Shown here piece by piece: positions 5,739 through 10,663 of a stretch of DNA of 10,663 nt. The DNA is from Baffinella frigidus. Its lineage: Eukaryota > Cryptophyceae > Cryptomonadales > Baffinellaceae. The stretch covers positions 62,536 through 73,198 of the forward strand of contig MU647340.1 in the NCBI GenBank assembly GCA_026770585.1, in the 5' to 3' direction. The position numbers and the translations under genes are program-made. Within the stretch, counting starts at the first letter, position 1, and every line of letters starts with the position of its first letter. Under the pieces are notes generated by a model that was not told the DNA's origin, ran no database searches, and saw only the letters and a list, made by a program, of their open reading frames with translations.

Positions 5739-5867
5739 GGAAAGAGCCGAACCCCCACGAACGATCCAATTTCGGAACAAGACAGATTCTGTCCCGCTAT
5801 CTTAGGCTTCCGACGTGGAGGATAGGGTGTATATGCGATTTTAGGCATACAATGATGCTATCTTACG
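5739..5867. repeat. 129-bp direct repeat, copy 2 (copy 1 at 4604-4732)
   Basis: Matches copy 1 with about two substitutions. Just after it, about 37 bp that follow copy 1 (around 4733-4770) are missing, joining TCTTACG directly to GAAATCTGGCG. This looks like a deletion after duplication. Confidence 0.9.
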
Positions 5868-5977
5868 GAAATCTGGCGCGGCAGCACGACGAGATCGCTC
5901 CAAGGAAGGAGAGAGAAATGGCTCCAAGAAACGAAGATATGAAACAGGTCCACGACAAGAGAGCGGGGTGCTGGCAC

Positions 5978-6100
5978 CTTGAAAAGCAACGCGAGGTCCC
6001 AGAAGGTGTGATCGTAGAACAGCCAGCAGTCTTCGCTGATGCCCCCCCAGAGCACCATACCCCACACAGCCATTGCCAAGTTGATCAGCGGCGGGATCGC
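5978..6100 (-). CDS. Internal exon encoding a membrane span and an acidic, aromatic tail
   Basis: This exon has 41 codons, phase 0-0, preceded by CCCTAAATCCAG and followed by AAG then GTGCCA. The peptide starts AIPPLINLAMAVWGMVLWGG, a clear membrane span, and continues ISEDCWLFYDHTFWDLALLFK, rich in aromatics. The acceptor's upstream region is a telomere-like CCCTAAACCCTAACCCC tract, which supplies CTAAC branch-like strings and pyrimidines. Four truncated 3' copies lie downstream (5652, 5482, 5081, 4787) and none upstream. Family unknown. The conserved frame with consistent splice borders makes a real exon likely. The alternative is that this, too, is a relic copy of an exon elsewhere. Confidence 0.6.
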
Positions 6101-6105
6101 CTGGA

Positions 6106-6150
6106 TTTAGGGGTTAGGGTTTAGGGTTTAGGGTGTAGGGTTTAGCCAGG
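6106..6150 (+). repeat. TTTAGGG telomere-like tract at an acceptor
   Basis: About five TTTAGGG / GTTAGGG units, among the least degenerate in the window. In the sense of the minus-strand gene this is CCCTAAA and lies directly upstream of the acceptor of exon 5978-6100. Confidence 0.85.
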
Positions 6151-6195
6151 TTTAAAACAGCACGGTTTGAAAGAGCAGAGTGTGTGCCGGGCATA

Positions 6196-6521
6196 CTTGA
6201 GATGGTTTGTTAGGTTACGCGATGAAAGTACACTGCCAGCGAGAAAACCTGACCTTGAATCCGCGCGGAGCCCGGCGTTGGGGGTCCGGAGTCCACGGGA
6301 CGGGGAGTTGGGAAAAGGTCCTTTTTGCGAAGAGCCACCGAATCGGAAATCAGATCATGCTGCGGGTACTCAACACCGTGACGGTCTGTCTGGCGCTGGG
6401 CCTATGCGCCCTCGCTGGATGGCGGAGCCCGGCGTTGGGGGTCCGGAGTTGGGGGTCAGGAGTTGGGGGTCCTAACAAACCATCTCAAGGTTACGATGAA
6501 AGTACACTGCCAGCGAGAAAA
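6196..6521. repeat. Composite flank: 19-bp inverted repeats plus about 32-bp direct repeats
   Basis: Positions 6196-6214 are the exact reverse complement of 6470-6488. Immediately to the right of each lies a direct repeat, GTTACG(CG)ATGAAAGT and onward to GCGAGAAAA (about 6214-6246 and 6489-6521). Inside, GGAGCCCGGCGTTGGGGGTC is repeated directly at 6267 and 6423, flanking the plus-strand exon-like segment. Inverted and direct copies side by side imply at least two events, a duplication and an inversion. Confidence 0.85.
6354..6440 (+). CDS. Exon-like segment encoding a membrane span, on the opposite strand
   Basis: On the plus strand AAATCAG is followed by 29 codons starting IMLRVLNTVTVCLALGLCAL and then AGWRSPALG, with GTCCGG after it. 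This is phase 0-0, like the minus-strand exons, and it starts ATC as two of them do. The minus strand of this segment gives no hydrophobic frame, so the coding-like sense is plus. It lies between inverted 19-mers (6196-6214 / 6470-6488). Either it belonged to the minus-strand gene and was inverted, or it is part of an unrelated plus-strand unit. The acceptor lacks a good pyrimidine tract. A continuous plus frame (6207-6614) runs through it but is mostly translated repeats. Confidence 0.4.
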
Positions 6522-6551
6522 TTTCGCAGAGGACGTGAAGACCCTTTTAAA

Positions 6552-6675
6552 ACGTTGGGGTTTAGGGGTTTTGGGGTAGGGTTTAGGAGTGAGGGTTTAG
6601 GTTTTCGGGGGTAGGGTTTAGGGGTTGGGGGTTATGGTTCAGGGGTTTGGGTTTATGGTCTATGGTTTAGGGTCA
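6552..6675 (+). repeat. Degenerate telomere-like array
   Basis: Units GGGGTTTAG, GTAGGGTTTAG, GAGGGTTTAGG and GGTTTATGG with irregular spacing. G-rich on plus, like nearly all other arrays. A short tract in the opposite orientation (CCTAAACCCTGATCCCTAAC, about 6866-6885) is the only clear exception in the window. Confidence 0.8.
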
Positions 6676-6835
6676 CGTAGAAGCGGTTGAGGGTTTGAAA
6701 AACAAACCGCGCGAGTGCTCCTGCAACGACGACCTAAACCTCAAACGGTTTAGGGTTTACACCCAAAGCGGTTTGGGGGTTGGGGAGCAAACGATGCCCA
6801 AGGGCGCTGGTATAGGCGAAGAGATGGGAAAGGAC

Positions 6836-6852
6836 CTGGAGGCCCGGCATAC
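6836..6852 (-). pseudogene. Minimal 3' fragment of exon 6974-7129, donor kept
   Basis: The minus strand reads MPGLQ followed by GTCCTT. The intact exon ends in the same five codons followed by GTCCTC. Only about 17 nt of exon remain, so homology by chance is possible, but the match spans the donor. It lies downstream of the intact exon. Confidence 0.45.
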
Positions 6853-6973
6853 AGCCACCGCCCAAACCTAAACCCTGATCCCTAACCCCTCAACCAATTG
6901 CTCAGCTGGGTTCTCCGGAGGCAAGATTTCCTGCAGGCCCGTCACAAGAGAGGGAGAGAGAAAGAGAGAGGAC

Positions 6974-7129
6974 CTGGAGCCCCGGCATGCGCGCGAGAGC
7001 AGCGACAACCGCCGTGACGCACCCGAGGATCGGAATGATGATCACAACCGTGAGACAGAACGCCCAGATGTTGAATGCCGCCCCGCACTCGGATGCTGAC
7101 GCGCCTTCGGACGTGAAGACCGTGATGAT
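6974..7129 (-). CDS. Internal exon encoding a membrane span
   Basis: This exon has 52 codons, phase 0-0, preceded by CACCCGCAG and followed by CAG then GTCCTC. The peptide starts IITVFTSEGASASECGAAFN, a short polar lead, then IWAFCLTVVIIIPILGCVTA with VVAALARMPGLQ, a strong membrane span with a basic residue after it. Immediately upstream of the acceptor is a tandem GTCTTTCTATT array (7141-7206), purine-rich in the sense of the gene, so the usual pyrimidine tract is missing. A 5' copy lies upstream at 7215-7288, and a tiny 3' copy lies downstream at 6836. Family unrecognised. Confidence 0.6.
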
Positions 7130-7140
7130 CTGCGGGTGAC

Positions 7141-7206
7141 GTCTTTCTATTATTTGACGTCTTTCTATTTTTTAAGTCTTTATACTATTTGTCTTTCTAT
7201 TATTTG
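7141..7206. repeat. GTCTTTCTATTATTT tandem repeat, four decayed copies
   Basis: Copies start at about 7141, 7159, 7176 and 7191, with 15-18 bp periods. The array sits 9 bp from the acceptor of exon 6974-7129. Confidence 0.85.
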
Positions 7207-7214
7207 TACCCTGA

Positions 7215-7288
7215 ATCCTACACCAAGCCCAGATGTTATACGTGGCCCCTAATGCTGCCGAGCCTTCGGACGTGAACACCGTGATGAT
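7215..7288 (-). pseudogene. 5' fragment of exon 6974-7129, acceptor kept
   Basis: The minus strand has TATCCTTGCAG, then IITVFTSEGSAALGATYNIW, then AWCR and diverged sequence. The first ten codons match the intact exon with one residue change, and NIWA is kept further on. The acceptor, with better pyrimidines than that of the intact exon, is preserved. The frame meets a stop downstream in the tandem array. It lies upstream of the intact exon. Confidence 0.75.
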
Positions 7289-7299
7289 CTGCAAGGATA

Positions 7300-7800
7300 C
7301 CGTTTGGGGTTTACCACTTTATTTGGGTTCAACAATTTGGTGAGCCCGGGCGCTTTGGAGCGGAAAAGTTGACGGATTCATGCAACATACCCAGCTTGTC
7401 AACTTGGGAATAGTCGGGCAGCCCGAGTGAGGCAGAGCTAGGGTGAGAGAGGAGCACGAGGCGGTTGACCAACCCCGAATGTTTTCTACCGGGTCGGTGG
7501 CTAGCCCAGGGAACTGCACCAGGAATAGCTGTATTGAGTCAACCGTCAACGGCAAACGTCCATCAAGCTGGTGCCAAAACGTCGCCTTTTGGAATCGTTC
7601 AGTTGTGTGCGTGGCATCGGATCTGAAACCCGCGCTAGTGCTCCCCACACAGGGCGCTACCTGAGGGCATTCCAGGGGCGCCCTTTGAGCCATTAGGACG
7701 CCCTTGGAGCCGTTTTCTTCTAAAAATTGACTTTTGAATACCGTTTTCCCTCACACAATTAACTTTGAAATACCCCCCCCCCCAGCCCTGCGTGGTGCCG
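7300..7800. other. Intronic stretch, no supported gene
   Basis: A 124-codon minus frame (7319-7693) and a 73-codon plus frame (7443-7664) overlap here. Neither shows membrane spans, splice context or copies elsewhere. The minus frame has a globular-looking stretch (ERFQKATFWHQLDGRLPLTV) that could be an old coding relic. The diverged repeat copy 7366-7420 lies inside. Two imperfect copies of AAATTGACTTTTGAATACC / AATTAACTTTGAAATACC lie near 7724-7773, followed by poly-C tracts. Confidence 0.5.
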
Positions 7801-7867
7801 CGATATCCGCCCCCCCCCCATAGTTTTCATCAAGGGCTGACGCCCTTATTCAGGCATCAACGCAACT

Positions 7868-7974
7868 CCCTAATTCCGGCGCCAACCTAATTCCGGCATT
7901 CCGTAGGGTGCTACGGTATGCAGTACAGTAGGGCGGTACGGAATGCCGTAATTACAGCGACGCCGGAATTAGGG
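7868..7974. mobile_element. 107-bp foldback element
   Basis: The ends are CCCTAATTCCGGCG and its reverse complement. Imperfect pairing continues through ATTCCGGCATTCCGTA / TACGGAATGCCGTAAT. The centre contains CTACGGTATG and GGCGGTACGG, related to the CCTACCGTAGGG hairpin family. No clear target duplication is visible. No coding capacity. It is probably a small MITE or a simple hairpin repeat. Confidence 0.65.
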
Positions 7975-7993
7975 TTCATCACGGCGGGGCATC

Positions 7994-8040
7994 GGTTCAG
8001 GGTTTAGGGTGCAGGGTTTAGGGTGTGGGGTTTGGGGGAA
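7994..8040 (+). repeat. Telomere-like tract at a donor
   Basis: GGTTCAGGGTTTAGGGTGCAGGG-type units reach to within a few bases of the donor of exon 8043-8144. In gene sense the intron begins GTTTCCCCCAAACCCC and runs straight into CCCTAAACCCTG units. Confidence 0.8.
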
Positions 8041-8042
8041 AC

Positions 8043-8144
8043 CGCCCACACGAAGTACGCGACGAGGAGGGAGATGAGACAGCACGCGAGACAGATGCCG
8101 CATATCAGTTGCACTGTCGCCGGCCCCATCAGCCCCCCTTCCGT
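8043..8144 (-). CDS. Internal exon encoding a cysteine-rich membrane span
   Basis: This exon has 34 codons, phase 0-0. Upstream in gene sense are CTAAC, a run of C residues and GGATGCGGCAG, a good branch-tract-acceptor order. The donor is GCG followed by GTTTCC. The peptide is TEGGLMGPATVQLICGICLA followed by CCLISLLVAYFVWA, one membrane span with four cysteines in it. No truncated copies were found. It is the most upstream of the well-supported exons. An ATG in frame just before the acceptor (MRQ) could in principle start translation instead, but the splice signals argue against that. Confidence 0.6.
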
Positions 8145-8189
8145 CTGCCGCATCCAGGGGGGGGGGGGGTTAGCAGGTGAGGGGTCAGG
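8145..8189 (-). promoter_or_regulatory. Branch point, poly-C tract and acceptor
   Basis: In gene sense: CACCTGCTAAC, then about 14 C residues, then TGGATGCGGCAG. The CTAAC string is a plausible branch site about 29 nt before the acceptor. A pure C tract rather than a T-rich one is unusual. Confidence 0.5.
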
Positions 8190-8394
8190 GGTTGGCTTGC
8201 TGTGGAGGGGACGGCGGCGTCGGGAAGCGGAGGCTCATACAGCTGGGGAGCGCCAACGCCTCCTGCTGGCTTGGAGAGGTCGACATTCGAGCAGCAGCCA
8301 GGGCCCGCCAGCCGGAGCTCCCGGCGGGCCGCCAATCGACCATCAGACCGACGCCAGGTTCCTTATGGCCGCAGGTTGAGGAAGGGGGGCAGAC

Positions 8395-8831
8395 CTGATC
8401 TCCGCGCACGTCACGGAAAGGATCCTCCCCCATTCCGAACGGATTCCGCGGCCCTGCATCCCCGCCCGTGTCAGTTTACGCGGGCTGGAGCGGCGGGGGG
8501 AACGCGGCTGCCCAGGAGAGGAAAGTTCGTGCATCTCCAGCCTGCTGTTCCCCACGGCAGCCTGAGGAATGAATACATCCACCGCAAGAAATTTGCTTTG
8601 GATGGAGCGGCCACCAACGGAACCAAACCCCCTCCAGATCCTCCCCTGCCCGCTCCTTCTCCTCCGCCCCCCCCTTCTAATCTGGTAGTCTCTCCCGCAA
8701 ATCTCTCGGACACGTCCCTTGTAAAGGGGGCCCAGAAGCGCAGACGCCGCAGACACCAGCACGATGGCGCACACTGCTGGTTGGAAAGCACCTTCATCCT
8801 CCCGTGAAGCCCCTCCCCCTTGATCTCCCAT
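8395..8831 (-). CDS. Possible first exon of the minus-strand membrane-protein gene
   Basis: A minus frame opens with ATG at 8831 and stays open to 8343. Residues 19-37 (AVCAIVLVSAASALLGPLY) form a likely membrane span or signal anchor, followed by a basic, low-complexity stretch. AG followed by GTCTGC at 8394 is a candidate donor, but in phase 2. It does not join the phase-0 acceptor at 8144 without another exon between them. A GTATGA donor near 8241 is another option. Proline-rich frames between 8185 and 8433 may hold the missing exon. The start faces the plus-strand gene at 9077. Exact structure is unresolved. Confidence 0.35.
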
Positions 8832-9076
8832 CCGGGCGGCTCCTCGTTAAATTTTCAAATGTTCATAAGTCAACATTCTCCCCATAGAAAAATCGAAATT
8901 TCGGGAAGTTGGTACAAAGTCCGTGTGAACTGACTTGTTTGCGTGGTGATTTGCCTGTCAAATCCTCCCTTTTTTTTTGCTTCCATAAGCTCCAGAAGCT
9001 CCAAGCTTTCCACCTTCCCGCCCATTCTCTCTCGGCAAGAAGACCCTCTCGGAGCGGACAGTAGGACAAGCAGGCG
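8832..9076. promoter_or_regulatory. Divergent intergenic region, shared promoter candidate
   Basis: About 245 bp separate the minus-strand ATG at 8831 from the plus-strand ATG at 9077. It is more A/T-rich than its flanks, with AAATTTTCAAATGTTCATAA (about 8850-8869) and a run of T (about 8970-8978). I see no defined TATA box or known element. Confidence 0.4.
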
Positions 9077-10072
9077 ATGCCCAAGGAGGACTTCGTGTTC
9101 AGGGCGGGGGTGCGGCGCCAGACGTGCCATGAGGAGGATCGTGGAGAGGGTGGCAAGCCGGGCCAAGTTGCTTGGCGCTTCCGCGGCCTCAGCGTGGATG
9201 ATGGGGCCGACGCCTGGAAGGAGGAGGTTGACAAGATGGACAGGGAGTACAAGGAACGCCTCCAGCCAGAGCTGGACAAGGTCAATGCGAGGCTGCAAGG
9301 CCCCCCGCTCACCATCGTGCACGAAGATCTCAATGCCTGGGCAGTGAACTTTTTCGCCGGGAAAAGCGGGGGGTACATGGGGTGCGCTGACCCCAAGCGG
9401 TGCCCCCTCGTGCTGGGCTTCACGTGGCCGCCGCACGACTCCATGGGCGAGCTTGACGACGGGCGGATGGGCATGCGCATGCTCTCCCCCACCGGCATGC
9501 CCAGCGATACAGCCTTCTGCGCCATCATGAAGATTCGGTCGGTGCTGAGCGATGAGGGGCCGCAGCACTTCGGTGAAATGCTCGCAGACGACCAGCTGGA
9601 GAGAGCGCTCTGGTCGTCCATGGACATATCGTCGGCTGACATCGAGGGCAACACGGTGCATGTGTTGACGGGAGTTTCCGACGGGAGCCGGCGGCTTCTC
9701 GGCGCAAAGACGTTCCTGCACGTCGTCCTGCCGTTCCTGGTGGACAACACCTCGATCTGGGTGGACGGCCCTGAAGGCAAGGGCGTTTACGCCTCGGCTT
9801 TGCTGCGGGACGCCATCTCGATCGCGGCTGACGACTTCACGGGATTCAGCTTCGATGCCCTGCGAGCAGCAATGATCGTCAGCGACCCGCGCCTCAGCGG
9901 TACGATCGGGGAGGGGGTCCACGCCGTCAACTACGGCGCCAAGAACAACAAGCAGTTCCTCGCAGCGATCTGCCACGGAGCGTGCATCTTTCCGAAGACC
10001 GGCGTCCTCATCGTCGCTGGACATTCAAGCTGCTATCTCTCGCGGCGGCCTGAAGAAATGTCGAACAAGTGA
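9077..10072 (+). CDS. Unrecognised 331-codon protein, probably the first exon of a longer gene
   Basis: The frame opens with ATG at 9077, with an in-frame TAG at 9062-9064, so no earlier start fits without splicing. It ends at TGA 10070-10072. Codons are strongly G/C-ending, and the antisense frame looks like a shadow. Residues about 45-73 form a charged helix (KEEVDKMDREYKERLQPELD). The rest looks globular, with motifs such as HEDLNAWAVNFFAG (82-95) and ADPKRCPLVLGF (104-115). There is no signal peptide and no clear membrane span. I do not recognise the family. The stop is overlapped by a good donor: AACAA then GTGAGC (exon end 10068). Joined to the acceptor at 10426, AA plus G restores the lysine codon and opens the frame, so the TGA is probably intronic. 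A single-exon gene remains possible. Confidence 0.75.
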   Translation: MPKEDFVFRAGVRRQTCHEEDRGEGGKPGQVAWRFRGLSVDDGADAWKEEVDKMDREYKERLQPELDKVNARLQGPPLTIVHEDLNAWAVNFFAGKSGGYMGCADPKRCPLVLGFTWPPHDSMGELDDGRMGMRMLSPTGMPSDTAFCAIMKIRSVLSDEGPQHFGEMLADDQLERALWSSMDISSADIEGNTVHVLTGVSDGSRRLLGAKTFLHVVLPFLVDNTSIWVDGPEGKGVYASALLRDAISIAADDFTGFSFDALRAAMIVSDPRLSGTIGEGVHAVNYGAKNNKQFLAAICHGACIFPKTGVLIVAGHSSCYLSRRPEEMSNK

Positions 10073-10121
10073 GCGTCCCTTCTCGCTCACCTGCCTGCCT
10101 ACTTGACCGTCTTCCACCTGA

Positions 10122-10271
10122 ACACATGCAACCCCGCGGGAACATACACACACACACACACTTCCCAACCTATTTCAAGCACAAACTGAGTTTGTGCCTT
10201 GGTTGAGGCTCACCGACGCTTGCCCCGCAAACAGGTGCCACTGGCAGAGCCTGATCATCATTTGGTGGCGC
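10122..10271 (+). repeat. Tandem duplication, copy 1 (copy 2 at 10301-10464)
   Basis: Both copies carry the (AC)n tract, a CAAACTGAGTTTGTG hairpin (10182-10196 and 10375-10389), the acceptor CCGCAAACAG and the first 37 nt of exon 2. Near-perfect identity implies a recent event. The right breakpoint is inside the exon. Confidence 0.95.
10235..10271 (+). pseudogene. Truncated 5' copy of exon 2 with intact acceptor
   Basis: After the first CCGCAAACAG the copy reads, in the spliced frame, CHWQSLIIIWWR and then TGA (10272-10274). It is identical to the first twelve codons of exon 2. If this acceptor is used instead of the downstream one, the protein ends twelve residues after the splice, giving a short isoform. 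Confidence 0.7.
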
Positions 10272-10426
10272 TGAACTCTCTCACCCTTGTGCACGCGCTG
10301 ACACATGCAACCCCGCGGGAACATACACACACACACACTTCCCAACGCCACAAACGCGCACATATTTCAAGCACAAACTGAGTTTGTGCCTTGGTTGAGG
10401 CTCACTGACGCTTGCCCCGCAAACAG

Positions 10427-10663
10427 GTGCCACTGGCAGAGCCTGATCATCATTTGGTGGCGCGCCAACCGCCTCTCCATCGAGCGCAAGTTGCCCTCCT
10501 TCGATGAGAGCGAGTGGGGGGGGATGGGCGAAGGCGTCGCTGAGCTCCGGGCCGAGTTCCGGGCTGCCAAGGTGTCACGATTGAATGACGCGAGATCGAG
10601 CGGGGCGCATGGCGAGGGGATCAAGGCCTCTCGCGAGGAGGGGGGGAAGACGTGGGTCTCTCG
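10427..10663 (+). CDS. Second exon, open at window end (partial)
   Basis: It begins one base before TGC at 10428, in the phase left by the donor at 10068. The frame reads CHWQSLIIIWWRANRLSIER, then KLPSFDESEWGGMGEGVAEL and a charged helix-like stretch, and stays open to the last base. A short hydrophobic patch (SLIIIWW) near the join is too short for a confident membrane span. An internal AAG followed by GTGTCA near 10570 is a possible donor that would end the exon earlier. Function unknown. Confidence 0.6.

Larger units (their letters stand above)
3215..8831 (-). other. Inferred span of a multi-exon membrane-protein gene
   Basis: Four exons (8043-8144, 6974-7129, 5978-6100, 3215-3313) lie on one strand, all phase 0-0, all with AG/GT borders and each carrying about one membrane span. 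Joined in order they give 160 codons without a stop. Introns would be about 913, 873 and 2,664 nt, filled with repeats. A start near 8831 is possible, and the 3' end is not identified. The alternative is that these are relic exons of a dispersed multigene family. No homology is claimed. Confidence 0.5.
10069..10426 (+). other. Intron containing a tandem duplication
   Basis: It starts GTGAGC and ends CCGCAAACAG. It contains two blocks, 10122-10271 and 10301-10464 (the second extends into exon 2), both starting ACACATGCAACCCCGCGGGA with an (AC)n tract. The blocks are nearly identical except for about 14 extra bases in the second (CCACAAACGCGCAC region) and one substitution. The splice assignment is inferred from phase agreement and consensus only. 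Confidence 0.6.

Noticed and set aside
5341-5769. Minus-strand open frame of 142 codons
   Set aside because: It crosses two exon fragments in the wrong frame, the right 60-bp inverted repeat and the repeat copy. No part is conserved in the frame used.
6207-6614. Continuous plus frame of 135 codons as a whole gene
   Set aside because: Only the central 29 codons look coding. The flanks are translated direct repeats and telomere-like units. I kept only the exon-like core.
7319-7693. Minus frame of 124 codons as an exon
   Set aside because: It has no membrane span, no consistent phase-0 splice borders and no truncated copies. It contains part of a dispersed repeat. Retained only as a possible relic.
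8202-8807. Plus-strand frame of 201 codons
   Set aside because: It is proline-rich low complexity, opposite a minus frame that has a plausible membrane segment, and the neighbouring minus exons support the minus sense. This is a judgement call.
8870-10024. Long minus-strand open frame of 384 codons
   Set aside because: It is antisense to the 331-codon plus frame. It is rich in H, R, P and G, as expected for the complement of a gene with G/C-ending codons, while the plus frame has a balanced globular composition and a bounded start.

Overview
This window looks like nuclear DNA of a protist. The signs are canonical GT-AG introns, (AC)n, (TTAG)n and (AAG)n microsatellites, abundant degenerate TTTAGGG-type telomere-like repeats, and one GC-rich open frame with strong third-position GC. 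A chromerid-type alveolate alga would fit, but no marker gene fixes the taxon, so this is a guess. I recognise no rRNA, tRNA, CRISPR array or bacterial operon.

Layout. Positions 1-2000 are repeat-rich and gene-poor: a poly-G/GA edge, a split inverted repeat (104-297), a dispersed module family, a (TTAG)n tract, an A/T-rich element and telomere-like arrays. Positions 2000-8831 appear to be one minus-strand gene with long, repeat-filled introns. Four exons stand out: 8043-8144, 6974-7129, 5978-6100 and 3215-3313. Each has AG before it and GT after it, each is an exact multiple of three (102, 156, 123 and 99 nt) in phase 0-0, and each encodes about one membrane span. A possible first exon starts at 8831, and the 3' end is not found. 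A fifth exon-like segment (6354-6440) lies on the opposite strand between inverted 19-mers. The introns hold two or three MITE-like foldback elements, a 1.55-kb segment bounded by perfect 60-bp inverted repeats, a 43-bp palindromic satellite and many telomere-like tracts.

Positions 9077-10663 hold a plus-strand gene, head-to-head with the minus gene across about 245 bp. Its 331-codon first frame ends at TGA, but a good donor overlaps that stop, and an acceptor at 10426 restores an open frame that runs off the window. Its intron carries a tandem duplication that includes a truncated copy of exon 2.

The main finding is a rule. Around three minus-strand exons and the plus-strand exon 2 there are truncated exon copies. 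Every 5' fragment, most still with an acceptor, lies upstream of the intact exon. Every 3' fragment, most still with a donor, lies downstream. That is what repeated tandem duplications with one breakpoint inside an exon would leave if one intact copy is always retained. It suggests a route of intron growth that scatters extra splice sites.
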